The notes: generated by a model not told the origin, from the letters alone. Shown: positions 16,297 to 23,950, numbered from the stretch's first letter. The stretch: 25,594 bases of DNA from Candidatus Brocadiia bacterium (GCA_013360825.1 JABWAY010000011.1:1-25594); one strand, 5' to 3'. Program-made: numbers and translations.

Positions 16297-19029
16297 TTAC
16301 TTCACGTTCCGCCCGAACCGCTCCTCCTCCTCCTCCTCCATGATCGTGATCTTCGCCCGCACGAGGATCAGCAGGCTCGAGCGCTTCCGCGCATCCGCCT
16401 TGCGGCTCGTGAAGAACGACAGGATCGGGATGTCGGAAGCGAGAGGAACGGCGCTCTCGAACGCGGTGTCGAAGATGTCGGTGAGCCCGCCGATCAGCAG
16501 CGTGCCGCCGTCGGGGACGGTCACCGTCGACCGCATGCGCTGGATCCGGAGGATCGGCGTCTCGATCCGCAGAGGCTGCGTGATCACGCGACGTTCCGGG
16601 TCCGCGATGAAGTCGATGAACGAATCCGTGATGTCCTGGACCGTCTTGGCAACCGTCGGCCTCATTTCGATCGTGATGTACTTCCGGTCGGCGGAGATCG
16701 TCGGCCGCACGTCGAGCGCGATACCGTCCTGGAACGTGCCCACCACCGGGTCGGCGATGGCCGCGTCCTGAGCGATTTCGATGTCGTAGTCACGGATGTA
16801 GGCGATCTGGCTCGCCACGAAGATGTTCGCCCGCTGCGTGTTGTACACGGTCAGCTTCGGAGCGGTCAGGATGCGCGACTTCTCGTCCTTCCGCGTCGCC
16901 CGCAGGATGGCCTCGAGCGACACATCGTCGATCATCGTGAACACAAGCCCGAGTCCGCCCGTGTTCGCGAAGATGTTGTTGTAGAAGAAGTTGATCAGCT
17001 CGTTGCCGCCGACCAGGTGCTCCACGATGCCGCCCAGCTGCCGGCTGTTGTCGGGACCGAACGTCCCCACGAACCCGGCCTCCGGCCCGATCGGCGCGCC
17101 GGCCACCGAGGACGCCGCGGAACCGTCAAAGAACCCCGTCGGGCCCGCCGTCGGCGGAATCGTGAAGTCGTCCAGCACGGGGAACGGCGCATGCCCCTCG
17201 AGGGGGAAGGCCGTCGCCGCCGCCGTCGACTCGAGACCGCGATAGTCGATGCCGACGTCCTCCAGGAAGTGCTCCTGGACCGTCAGGAACCGGGATTCGA
17301 TCGTGACGAGAAGCCCCGTCGACTCACGCACGCGCTGCAGGAAGGTGTTGATCTGCCCCTGCACCAGCGGCGTGTGCCGCACGATCAGGATCCCGTTCTG
17401 GTACTCGATCGAGTTCGGCGGCGTGTCCCACGTCCCCGGCGCGATGTTCTGGCTGATCAGCAGCTTCAGGTCCTCGCCCGGGATCGCCGTCCCCTCTTCC
17501 TCCCCGCCCGACACGCCGATTCCGATCGGCCCGTCGTCCGCGGCTCCCGCCGACTCCAGGCTGATTTCAGGAGCCTTGAAGTTCGTGATCTTCACCGTCA
17601 GGTCCTGCACGTCGTACAGCTCCAGCACCGTCTCCTTCGCGATCGCCTCCTTCGAGGTGATCACGATGACGCCCTCGTCCACACGGTACGCGAGGTCCGA
17701 CATCTTCAGGATCAGGTCCAGCGCCTGGTCGAACGCGAGCTCGTCCACCCGGAAGGTCACCGTCTTCGATTCCGGATCGTCGATCGCCCGGCGGTCGATC
17801 ATGATGTTCAGCTGCGTGACTTCCTGCATGAACGACACGACTTCCGGAAGCGCGGTCTCGGTGAAGTTCAGCGAGATCCGGATCGAGGTCATCGCGGCAA
17901 TCGTCCGCCGCTCCGACTCGCTCGCCTTCTCCTCCTGCCGCTGGATCCCGCGCGGGATCCGCTTCGAAATGTCGTCCACCCAGATTTCCTGGTCGGGGAA
18001 CTCGACGACCCGCGCCTGACCGATCGTCTTCTCGTCGATCGCCTGCATCTGCCACTTCCACTCGCGCTTCAGGTCTTCCAGCAGACGCTTGTCCGTCTGC
18101 TTGTGGCGCGCCATCGCCGCGATCTCCTTCAGGTCGGCGGCGTCGTCGTTGTTGGGATCGAGGAACAGGATCTTGTCGCAGAGCGCCTCGGCGATGCCGA
18201 ACCGCTCACGCTCGAACTCCTCCTGCGACTCGTTGAACAGCTTCGAGATGGTCTCCGCGCGACGGGCACGCTCCTCCACCCGGCGGGCTTCGCTCTCGGC
18301 CTTTGCGTTCTCGACGGTCTCAAGCGACTTCCTGCGGTCCGCATCCGCCTTCGCGGCCCGGGCGCGCACGAGGCCGTCCTCCGCCTGCTTCTTCATCGCG
18401 TCAAGGTCCAGGTGGTAGGGGAACCACTGGATCTGCTCGATGACGGCGGTGTAGGAATCGATGGCCCGCTGGAACTCCTTCTGGTCCATCGAGCGGTTGC
18501 CCGAGTTCAGGTGATTCGTGATCTCGATCACCGCCTGCTGCTGGCGCGCCGTCAGCTTCCTCGCCAGATCCTCCATCACCGCGCGGTCGAAACCGGGGAC
18601 GTGCTGCGACAGTTCCTGCCGCGTCCGGTCGAGCCACTGCTGGTGGTCCGCATTCCCACGGTCGAGTTCGACCGCGCGCTGGAACTGGTCCCGGGCCTTT
18701 TCGAACTCGAGAGCCTGGTAGGCCCTCTTTCCCGCCTCGGCATAACCCTCGGCCAGAGCCTTGCGCTCCTGCTCGCCCAGCTTCATCTCTTCTTCAAGCC
18801 GCCGGAGCACATCCGCATAACCCCCGGCTCCACCGCCGCCGCCACCCTCGCCTTCGGGGCCGGCCACGTTGCGCGCAAGGGCTTTCGCCGTCTCGCGCAC
18901 CTCGGACTTCGAAGCGGGACTGGAGGCTTCACGCGAAGCATCTCCGCTCGAGCAACCGACAAGGACAGGGCCTGTCAGAAGTGCCGCCAGCAGGGCCCAA
19001 CCGGTCCATCTCATGCGGCTAACCCCCAT
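16297..19029 (-). CDS. Secretin lipoprotein 1 with N-terminal helical/TPR region (GspD/PilQ superfamily)
   Basis: A 910-residue protein from the ATG at 19029. A lipoprotein signal ends VLVGCSS (Cys26). A Gly-rich run (62-70) is followed by TPR-like and coiled-coil helices (about 72-330), an STN/N-domain-like part at 385-460 (LPEVVSFMQEVTQLNIMI), and ILIVRHTPLVQGQI at 547-560. The secretin core has VTIESRFLTV, ILTAPKLTVYNTQRA (720-734), RKYITIEMRPTVA (782-794) and LASDIPILSFFTSRK (863-877). The core is interrupted by a Gly/Pro/Ala-rich segment (about 600-690). The C-terminus is highly acidic (EEEEEERF). It has the same architecture as secretin 2. A longer frame begins at 19134, but that lies inside the promoter. 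The ATG at 19014 has a better-placed G-rich site; 19029 is preferred because the N-terminus then aligns with secretin 2 (M-x-V-S). Confidence 0.9.
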   Translation of the reverse strand: MGVSRMRWTGWALLAALLTGPVLVGCSSGDASREASSPASKSEVRETAKALARNVAGPEGEGGGGGGAGGYADVLRRLEEEMKLGEQERKALAEGYAEAGKRAYQALEFEKARDQFQRAVELDRGNADHQQWLDRTRQELSQHVPGFDRAVMEDLARKLTARQQQAVIEITNHLNSGNRSMDQKEFQRAIDSYTAVIEQIQWFPYHLDLDAMKKQAEDGLVRARAAKADADRRKSLETVENAKAESEARRVEERARRAETISKLFNESQEEFERERFGIAEALCDKILFLDPNNDDAADLKEIAAMARHKQTDKRLLEDLKREWKWQMQAIDEKTIGQARVVEFPDQEIWVDDISKRIPRGIQRQEEKASESERRTIAAMTSIRISLNFTETALPEVVSFMQEVTQLNIMIDRRAIDDPESKTVTFRVDELAFDQALDLILKMSDLAYRVDEGVIVITSKEAIAKETVLELYDVQDLTVKITNFKAPEISLESAGAADDGPIGIGVSGGEEEGTAIPGEDLKLLISQNIAPGTWDTPPNSIEYQNGILIVRHTPLVQGQINTFLQRVRESTGLLVTIESRFLTVQEHFLEDVGIDYRGLESTAAATAFPLEGHAPFPVLDDFTIPPTAGPTGFFDGSAASSVAGAPIGPEAGFVGTFGPDNSRQLGGIVEHLVGGNELINFFYNNIFANTGGLGLVFTMIDDVSLEAILRATRKDEKSRILTAPKLTVYNTQRANIFVASQIAYIRDYDIEIAQDAAIADPVVGTFQDGIALDVRPTISADRKYITIEMRPTVAKTVQDITDSFIDFIADPERRVITQPLRIETPILRIQRMRSTVTVPDGGTLLIGGLTDIFDTAFESAVPLASDIPILSFFTSRKADARKRSSLLILVRAKITIMEEEEEERFGRNVK

Positions 19030-19105
19030 GGAAAGGATGTAACCCCCCGAGCGCCGTTCCGAGGCGCCGGACACCGGGACTGCGAGGGCAGTCTCAGTCC
19101 GCGGA

Positions 19106-19134
19106 AGTATAGGGAGGGGGTCCGGGGGAAGCAA
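19106..19134 (-). promoter_or_regulatory. Sigma70-like promoter of secretin 1
   Basis: On the - strand, -35 TTGCTT (19129-19134), a 17-base spacer and -10 TATACT (19106-19111). The start would be near 19099, with a leader of about 70 bases. That leader can form two short hairpins (19078-19093 and 19051-19067). The promoter lies between the terminator of the upstream operon and the gene, which rules out the longest start codon. Confidence 0.55.
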
Positions 19135-19173
19135 GAAAGATTGAGGAAAAGTCGGGATTCGTCCGGAGGGGCG

Positions 19174-19202
19174 AAAAAAAACCCGGCCGCGTGGGCCGGG
19201 TT
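19174..19202 (-). terminator. Intrinsic terminator after the pilMN-pilO-FnIII operon
   Basis: A perfect 9-pair stem (19194-19202 with 19180-19188) and a 5-base loop run on the - strand into a tract of eight T (19174-19181, overlapping the stem end). It lies 23 bases past the FnIII gene stop. Confidence 0.9.
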
Positions 19203-19225
19203 CCGGGTCGATCGAGGGTAATCGG

Positions 19226-20305
19226 TTACTCGGCGCCTTCCTCCTCGCCGATCGCTTTCTGCCACAGTTCCTTCTGCGCTCCGTCGTCGTCGAGGAAGAC
19301 GATCTTCATCCGGTCGCGCTCCTGCGGGATCTCGATTTCTTCCTCTCCCAGGAGGGTCCCCTTGTCGTCGAACTTCTTCCTCAGCTCCTTCCGGATGAAC
19401 TTGAACTTCTCCTTCTTGATCTCGAGCAGGACGAAACCCGTGCGGAAGTCGACCTCCGCCCACTTGCCGTCCTCACCCTTCTCGCGCTCGATCTTGCCCA
19501 CAGCGCCGTCCCGCGCCTTGGCCGGGTCGTCGTCGTCCTTCCGCGGGAAGACCGTGTACTTCTTCTCCCGCCACTCGCCGCCCATGAATTTCCGGACCGT
19601 GAGGATGGCGGCCTGCGCGCCGCCGCCTTCGTAGATGATCGCGACGCCCGACGGGATCGTCGCCTCGACCGACTGGCTCCAGTCGGACTGCGACTTGTCG
19701 CCGATCGTCTTGTCCTTCGTCAGGAGGCGGACCTTGTACGCGTACTTCTTTTTCGGCTCGACCGTGAGGTCCGTGTGGGTCGTCTTCGTGCCGGCGACCT
19801 TCGTGAGCGGCGCCCACCCCTTCCCCGCTTCCTGCCGGTGAATCTCATACTCGGTGGCCCGTGCCGCGGGCTTTCCCGGGGGCGGCTTCCCCGCCGTCCA
19901 GCGGATCGAGACCTGGCCCAGGCCCGTTTCCGCCGCGCCCATCACCGGCGTGATGACGATCCGCTCGACTTCCACCGGCACGACGGGCCCCTCGGATACC
20001 TTGACGTCCGGTTTCACCACCGGCGCCATGAACGTCACCCAGGAACGCTGGCCCGCGGGCGCCGCGACCGACTCCGGTGCCCACGCCGCGGTCACGGCTG
20101 AAAAGTCCGGCTTGACCAGCTCCGGCGCGGCATTGTCCGTCAGCTTCTGCTGCGCCATCTGGACCTTCTGCTGGAAGACCGGCAGCTCCGCGTCCCCTCC
20201 CAGCGTGAAGGAGACCGCGAGATACCCCACCAGGATCGCTCCCGCCGTCCCGAGCGCGATCAACTCCCCCTTCTCCATCAGGACCTGCTTGATGTCGGCA
20301 GCCAT
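19226..20305 (-). CDS. Inner-membrane-anchored fibronectin type III protein in the PilP position
   Basis: A 359-residue protein with a short cytoplasmic N-terminus, one membrane segment (about 15-37) and the rest periplasmic. Residues 41-110 are a Pro/Val-rich linker with a short helix. Residues about 112-217 look like one fibronectin type III domain (VSIRWTAGKPPPGKP, ATEYEIHRQEAG, then KKYAYKVRLLTKD). The last 140 residues are charged and beta-rich (FRTGFVLLEIKKEKFKFIRK). In type IV pilus operons the gene after pilO encodes the PilP lipoprotein that reaches the secretin. This protein has that place and a periplasmic C-terminal beta domain, but no lipobox and no recognisable PilP motif. The ATG has AGGAGG 7 bases upstream. 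It is 10 bases from the PilO-like gene and ends at a strong terminator. The functional analogy is inference. Confidence 0.75.
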   Translation of the reverse strand: MAADIKQVLMEKGELIALGTAGAILVGYLAVSFTLGGDAELPVFQQKVQMAQQKLTDNAAPELVKPDFSAVTAAWAPESVAAPAGQRSWVTFMAPVVKPDVKVSEGPVVPVEVERIVITPVMGAAETGLGQVSIRWTAGKPPPGKPAARATEYEIHRQEAGKGWAPLTKVAGTKTTHTDLTVEPKKKYAYKVRLLTKDKTIGDKSQSDWSQSVEATIPSGVAIIYEGGGAQAAILTVRKFMGGEWREKKYTVFPRKDDDDPAKARDGAVGKIEREKGEDGKWAEVDFRTGFVLLEIKKEKFKFIRKELRKKFDDKGTLLGEEEIEIPQERDRMKIVFLDDDGAQKELWQKAIGEEEGAE

Positions 20306-20315
20306 GGCTCGCCTC

Positions 20316-21266
20316 CTACTTCAGTCGCGCTTCGGGGATTGAAAAATTGTAGGCCTCGATCAGGAGGTACACCCGCACAGGGGCGTACTCGTCTTCACCC
20401 GGCTGCGTCTTCGGCGTCCACGTGTCCGGGTTGTATGTCTCCTCGTTCACCTCTTCCTTGATCTCAGACACGAGCTTGATCGAGGGATCGCGCTCCACGC
20501 GCACCGCCGTGATCCGGAACATCGGGGCCTTGCCGGCGGGATCGTACTTCAGCACCGCGGACAGAAGCGCCGGCACGTTCTTCCAGACCACCGTGCAGTC
20601 GAGCAGGAACGGGATCGTCTCGCCCAGCCCGTTCGTGATGTCGCCGGGCCGGATCATCAGCGCGAATTCCTGCGGGTTGCTCACCTGGGTGAACTGCACC
20701 TTGTAGAAGCGCGTCGCGTTGGCCTCGAGCATCACGTCCTTCATGCGGGCGTGGATGTTGTACCAGCGCATGAACTTGCGCTTGTCCTCGGTGTCGTCCT
20801 TCACCATTTCGGAAGTCGGGTACTCGAACCCGAGCGCAGCCTGGTCGCCCATGATCGCGCGCCCGTCGGCGGGGACATTCCTGTCGCCCATCTTCGTCCG
20901 GAGTTCCGCGAGCATCCGGAGGATCCCGTCGCTCGCCTTCGACATCAGGACGCCCTTCTGCGGCTCCTTGTCATCGAACCAGGCCTCCCCCGCGGCGTCC
21001 GCCGCATTGAAGAAGGTGTAGAGGCGCTTCGAGTCCGCCATCACCGACTTGTCGTGCGCCTCCAGGTCGGTCACCCATGCGGCGGTCGGGACCGCCGGTC
21101 CGCCCATGCCGATCCGGTCCAGATTCGCCGAGTGCGAGGTCATCGCGCTCTCCCTCAGGCTCGACTCTTCCGTCCACTTCGGGAGCACGAGCAGCGCGAA
21201 CGCCAGCACCGCCACCGCCACCCCGCCTCCCAGGCCGATCCAGAACCCGTTCTTCTTGAAGTCCAC
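20316..21266 (-). CDS. PilO-like inner-membrane protein
   Basis: A 316-residue bitopic protein with one membrane segment at about 7-29 (FWIGLGGGVAVAVLAFALLVLP), then a periplasmic helical stretch and a beta-containing C-terminus (VRVYLLIEAYNFSIPEARL). This is the layout of PilO/GspM proteins that pair with PilN in the alignment complex, and the gene directly follows a PilM-PilN fusion. At 316 residues it is longer than typical PilO (about 200). Sequence motifs of PilO are not obvious, so the call leans on topology and position. The start is GTG (21264-21266). Its Shine-Dalgarno AAGGAG (21275-21280) overlaps the TAA of the upstream gene, indicating translational coupling. Confidence 0.72.
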   Translation of the reverse strand: MDFKKNGFWIGLGGGVAVAVLAFALLVLPKWTEESSLRESAMTSHSANLDRIGMGGPAVPTAAWVTDLEAHDKSVMADSKRLYTFFNAADAAGEAWFDDKEPQKGVLMSKASDGILRMLAELRTKMGDRNVPADGRAIMGDQAALGFEYPTSEMVKDDTEDKRKFMRWYNIHARMKDVMLEANATRFYKVQFTQVSNPQEFALMIRPGDITNGLGETIPFLLDCTVVWKNVPALLSAVLKYDPAGKAPMFRITAVRVERDPSIKLVSEIKEEVNEETYNPDTWTPKTQPGEDEYAPVRVYLLIEAYNFSIPEARLK

Positions 21267-21274
21267 GGTTCGTT

Positions 21275-21280
21275 CTCCTT
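21275..21280 (-). promoter_or_regulatory. Shine-Dalgarno site of the PilO-like gene, overlapping the pilMN stop
   Basis: AAGGAG on the - strand is part of TAAGGAG, where TAA (21279-21281) is the stop of the pilMN gene. It lies 8 bases before the GTG at 21266 and decides this non-ATG start. Confidence 0.7.
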
Positions 21281-23108
21281 ACTTGTTCGCGCCGTCCGGG
21301 TCGCCGTCCCCGGGATTGGCCGGGACGGGCGTCGGAGGCATCTGGGAGGGTTTGAGGGTGAGGGTCACCTTGAAGCGGTGGAACTTGCGGCCGCCGAACA
21401 TCGAGGTGGAGAAGCGGCCGGAGGCGGCCTCGTCCTTCTTCGGGATCAGCTTTTCGTAGGCCTTGGTGAGGTCGAGGATCTCGATCTCGCCGCCGTCCGC
21501 CAGCCCGATCCGCGAGTCCGTCTTCAGCGACTCGACCAGCGGCTGGACCAGCCGCGTCGAGAGGTCGGTCCGCGCCTTTTCGGCGGACTCCTGCTCGAGC
21601 ACGCCGCCCTCGATCGTGACGAGGATCGAGTTCGTCTCCGCCTTCGGCACCATCGACTTGTCGTCCGCCGAGAGGACCTCGGAGCGGGATTCGACCATGT
21701 CCACCTGCGTGATCCAGATCTGCTGCTTGGCGTCGACCGTCTCCTTCGCCTCGTTGTCCGGCAGCACCTTGCACAGCGCGTTCATGAGCGCCACCGTGCC
21801 GTCCCGGCGCAGGGCCATGACGCGCAGCTTCTCCGGCTCGATCTTGTTCTTCTCATGCTGGTCCAGGAGCGAGTCGTAGCGGCCCTTGATCTCGTTGGCC
21901 TGCTGCGTCACCTGCCCGGCGGACGCCTCCGCCGCCTGCCAGGCCTCCGCCCCGCCGCCGCCGCGCGCGTACATCACGCCGACCGCCGCGAGCAGGACCG
22001 CCACCGCCGCCGCGTACATCGGCTTCTTCTTCGCGAACTCCCGCTTCTTCTGCTCCTCTTCCGGCAGCAGGTTGATCTTGTTGCGCGCAAGGCCCATTCC
22101 CTGAAGGCCGAGACCGCAGGCGACGCCGATCGTCGGCAGGAAGTTCTGGAACTGCTCCTCCGGGATGGTGTTGGACACGCTGAAGCGGTTCAGCTTGGCG
22201 AGCTTCATCGCCTCGATCTGCAGGTTCTGGCTGAGGAAGCGCTGGAGGTTGATGGTCTTGGAGGCGTTCCCGACCAGCATCATCTTCTCGAACCGGACAG
22301 TCTTGGAGAGCGACTTGTAGTAGCCGATCGACCGGTGGATTTCTCCGACGAGGTCGCGCAGGACGGGCTGGACGACGCCGAAGATCTTCTGCGCCTGCTG
22401 CGACTGCGACGCGGTGACCTTGAGCTTCTCGGCCTCCGCGAGCGGGATCTGGAATTTCTGCTGCAGCGCCTTCGTGATCGTGTTTCCAGTGATCGGGATG
22501 TTGCGGATCCAGAACTTCTCGCCGTCGATGACGACGAGGTCGCTGTTTTCCGCGCCGATGTCGAGCACGAAGCAGTTCGTCCCGACGTCCTGGTCGTGCA
22601 TGAGGAAGTTGTAGAGGGCGACCGGGGAGAACTGGAGGACGTCGCAGGGGAAGTCGACCGCCTGCAGGTAGCTCAGGAACTGGTAGATGATGTCCTTCTT
22701 GACGGCGAAGAGCACGAGTTCGAGCTCGTCGCCCGGCCCGTACTCCTTCTCGAGGATCTGGTATCCCCACACGACCTGGTCCATCGGGAAGGGGATGTGC
22801 TGCTGGGCCTCGAACTTGACGAGCTGCGCGATCTTCTTGGGCTCGGTCGGCGGGATCTTGATGAAGCGGTTGAAGGTCGTGTGTCCCGGGAGGGAGACGA
22901 CGACGCTTTCGCCCCGGAGCTTGACCTTATCGAGGAAGGCCTTGAGGCCGTCCTTGATGAGGGTTCCCTCATCGGCGCCTTCCTGCGTGGTCGGGAATTC
23001 GATCACCTCGAGCTGGGTGATCTCCGCGGCCCCCTCGCGCAGGGGGACGAGGCGTGCGGCCTTGATGCTGAACTTACTGACGTCGACGCCCCAGACGGCC
23101 TTCGGCAT
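21279..23108 (-). CDS. pilM: PilM-PilN fusion protein (type IV pilus-type inner-membrane alignment protein)
   Basis: A 609-residue protein, much longer than PilM alone (about 350). Residues 1-343 are an actin-like PilM domain: VWGVDVSKFSIKAARL at 5-20, a FNRFIKIPPTEPKKIAQLVK stretch at 79-98, QQHIPFPMD (102-110, the PilM signature) and FVLDIGAENSDLVVIDG at 180-196. At 345-353 follows INLLPEEEQ, the motif that in PilN lies just before its membrane helix. Here the helix is at about 365-381, then come a coiled coil (388-425) and a periplasmic domain. In ordinary systems PilM binds the cytoplasmic tail of PilN through this very motif, so a covalent fusion makes sense. The ATG has GAGGAG at 23115-23120. 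It heads the operon with the PilO-like and FnIII genes, under a good promoter. Confidence 0.92.
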   Translation of the reverse strand: MPKAVWGVDVSKFSIKAARLVPLREGAAEITQLEVIEFPTTQEGADEGTLIKDGLKAFLDKVKLRGESVVVSLPGHTTFNRFIKIPPTEPKKIAQLVKFEAQQHIPFPMDQVVWGYQILEKEYGPGDELELVLFAVKKDIIYQFLSYLQAVDFPCDVLQFSPVALYNFLMHDQDVGTNCFVLDIGAENSDLVVIDGEKFWIRNIPITGNTITKALQQKFQIPLAEAEKLKVTASQSQQAQKIFGVVQPVLRDLVGEIHRSIGYYKSLSKTVRFEKMMLVGNASKTINLQRFLSQNLQIEAMKLAKLNRFSVSNTIPEEQFQNFLPTIGVACGLGLQGMGLARNKINLLPEEEQKKREFAKKKPMYAAAVAVLLAAVGVMYARGGGGAEAWQAAEASAGQVTQQANEIKGRYDSLLDQHEKNKIEPEKLRVMALRRDGTVALMNALCKVLPDNEAKETVDAKQQIWITQVDMVESRSEVLSADDKSMVPKAETNSILVTIEGGVLEQESAEKARTDLSTRLVQPLVESLKTDSRIGLADGGEIEILDLTKAYEKLIPKKDEAASGRFSTSMFGGRKFHRFKVTLTLKPSQMPPTPVPANPGDGDPDGANK

Positions 23109-23164
23109 GGGACTCTCCTCGGTAGGCGACCTAAAGCCGGATGGCGTGCAGCTTTAAGCGGGCA

Positions 23165-23193
23165 GTTGTAGGCCCCGCGGAAGGACAGGTCAA
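23165..23193 (-). promoter_or_regulatory. Sigma70-like promoter of the pilMN operon
   Basis: On the - strand, -35 TTGACC (23188-23193), a 17-base spacer and -10 TACAAC (23165-23170). The start would be near 23158, with a leader of about 50 bases. No intrinsic terminator is seen between the glycosylase gene and this promoter, so some read-through is possible. Confidence 0.65.
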
Positions 23194-23250
23194 GAAAAAG
23201 GGGGCTCGAATAAGGGGACGCGGGCGGAGGGCGAATCCCTGCACGTTCTT

Positions 23251-23949
23251 TTACAAAGTGCCGCCGAGCGAGGTCAGCTTCTCGATCGCTCCCCGCAGGT
23301 CAGCCAGCACCGTCGCCGTATCTCCAGGGCTTCTGAGGAGATACGAGGGGTGGTAGGTCGCAGTCGCCCACCGGCCGTCGAGAAGCCGCCAGGTCCCGCG
23401 CACCGCCTTCATCGCCCCCTCGTGCCCGAGCAGCGACGCCGCCGCATGTTTGCCCAGCGCGCACAGCACCTTCGGGTTCACCAGCGCGATCTGCCGCTTC
23501 AGGTAACCGGAACACGCCGCCGCCTCCTCCGGCTCCGGCGGCCGGTTGTCCGGCGGACGGCACTTCAGGACGTTCGCGATGTAGACCTGATCCCGCGAGA
23601 GTCCGACCTCCTTCAACAGTTTGGTCAGCAGCTTCCCCGCCGCCCCGACGAACGCCTCTCCCTGGGCATCCTCGTCCGCGCCCGGCGCCTCTCCGACGAA
23701 CATCAGCGCCGACGGCCGGCCCGAGCAGAAGACGGTGTTCGTGCGCGTCCGGTGAAGGACACAGGCCGTGCACGCGGCGACCTCTGAGCGAAGGACCTCG
23801 AGCCCGCCGTCCGCCGTCGGGGGGCGCGCGGCGTCCCGGGGCGCCGTCTCCGGCGCCCCGCGGGTCGGCTCGGCGCGCGTGGGCACGGCATCCACGCCCC
23901 AGGATTTCCAGTCTTTCAGATGCTCCTTCAGGTGCCTCCGCGGATCCAT
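23251..23949 (-). CDS. Family 4 uracil-DNA glycosylase ([4Fe-4S] type)
   Basis: A 232-residue protein. Four cysteines in the family 4 arrangement would bind the iron-sulfur cluster: Cys60 and Cys63 (ACTACVLHR), Cys130 (NVLKCRPPDNR) and Cys146 (AAACSGYL). The uracil-binding motif is VGEAPGADEDAQG at 85-97, and the second active-site motif is HPSYLLR at 200-206. It removes uracil from DNA as the first step of base excision repair. Family 4 enzymes are best known from thermophiles and archaea but are also common in bacteria without the E. coli-type Ung. Residues about 20-48 are a low-complexity Pro/Ala/Arg insert before the cluster domain. The ATG lies one base after the DHH gene stop, so the two form a tight operon; their functional link (nucleic-acid maintenance) is loose. 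Confidence 0.93.
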   Translation of the reverse strand: MDPRRHLKEHLKDWKSWGVDAVPTRAEPTRGAPETAPRDAARPPTADGGLEVLRSEVAACTACVLHRTRTNTVFCSGRPSALMFVGEAPGADEDAQGEAFVGAAGKLLTKLLKEVGLSRDQVYIANVLKCRPPDNRPPEPEEAAACSGYLKRQIALVNPKVLCALGKHAAASLLGHEGAMKAVRGTWRLLDGRWATATYHPSYLLRSPGDTATVLADLRGAIEKLTSLGGTL

Positions 23950-23950
23950 C

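Noticed and set aside
19030..19134. Longest start of secretin 1 at 19134
   Set aside because: It falls inside the -35 element of the predicted promoter, and the extra 35 residues put a non-signal sequence before a good lipoprotein signal.
12101..19202. The repeated GC hairpins in gene gaps as a dispersed repeat or CRISPR-like family
   Set aside because: Their stems have different sequences, and each fits an intrinsic terminator of the upstream gene with a T tract on the same strand. There is no repeat-spacer order.
20751..23171. Very long + strand open frame (806 codons) antisense to the pilMN and PilO-like genes
   Set aside because: The translation is Arg/Leu/Val/Asp-rich with no domain, and it covers three clear features on the other strand. 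Long antisense frames are expected in GC-rich genes. Similar shadows at 5242-7014, 12047-14251, 14978-16771 and 17017-19221 were rejected for the same reason.
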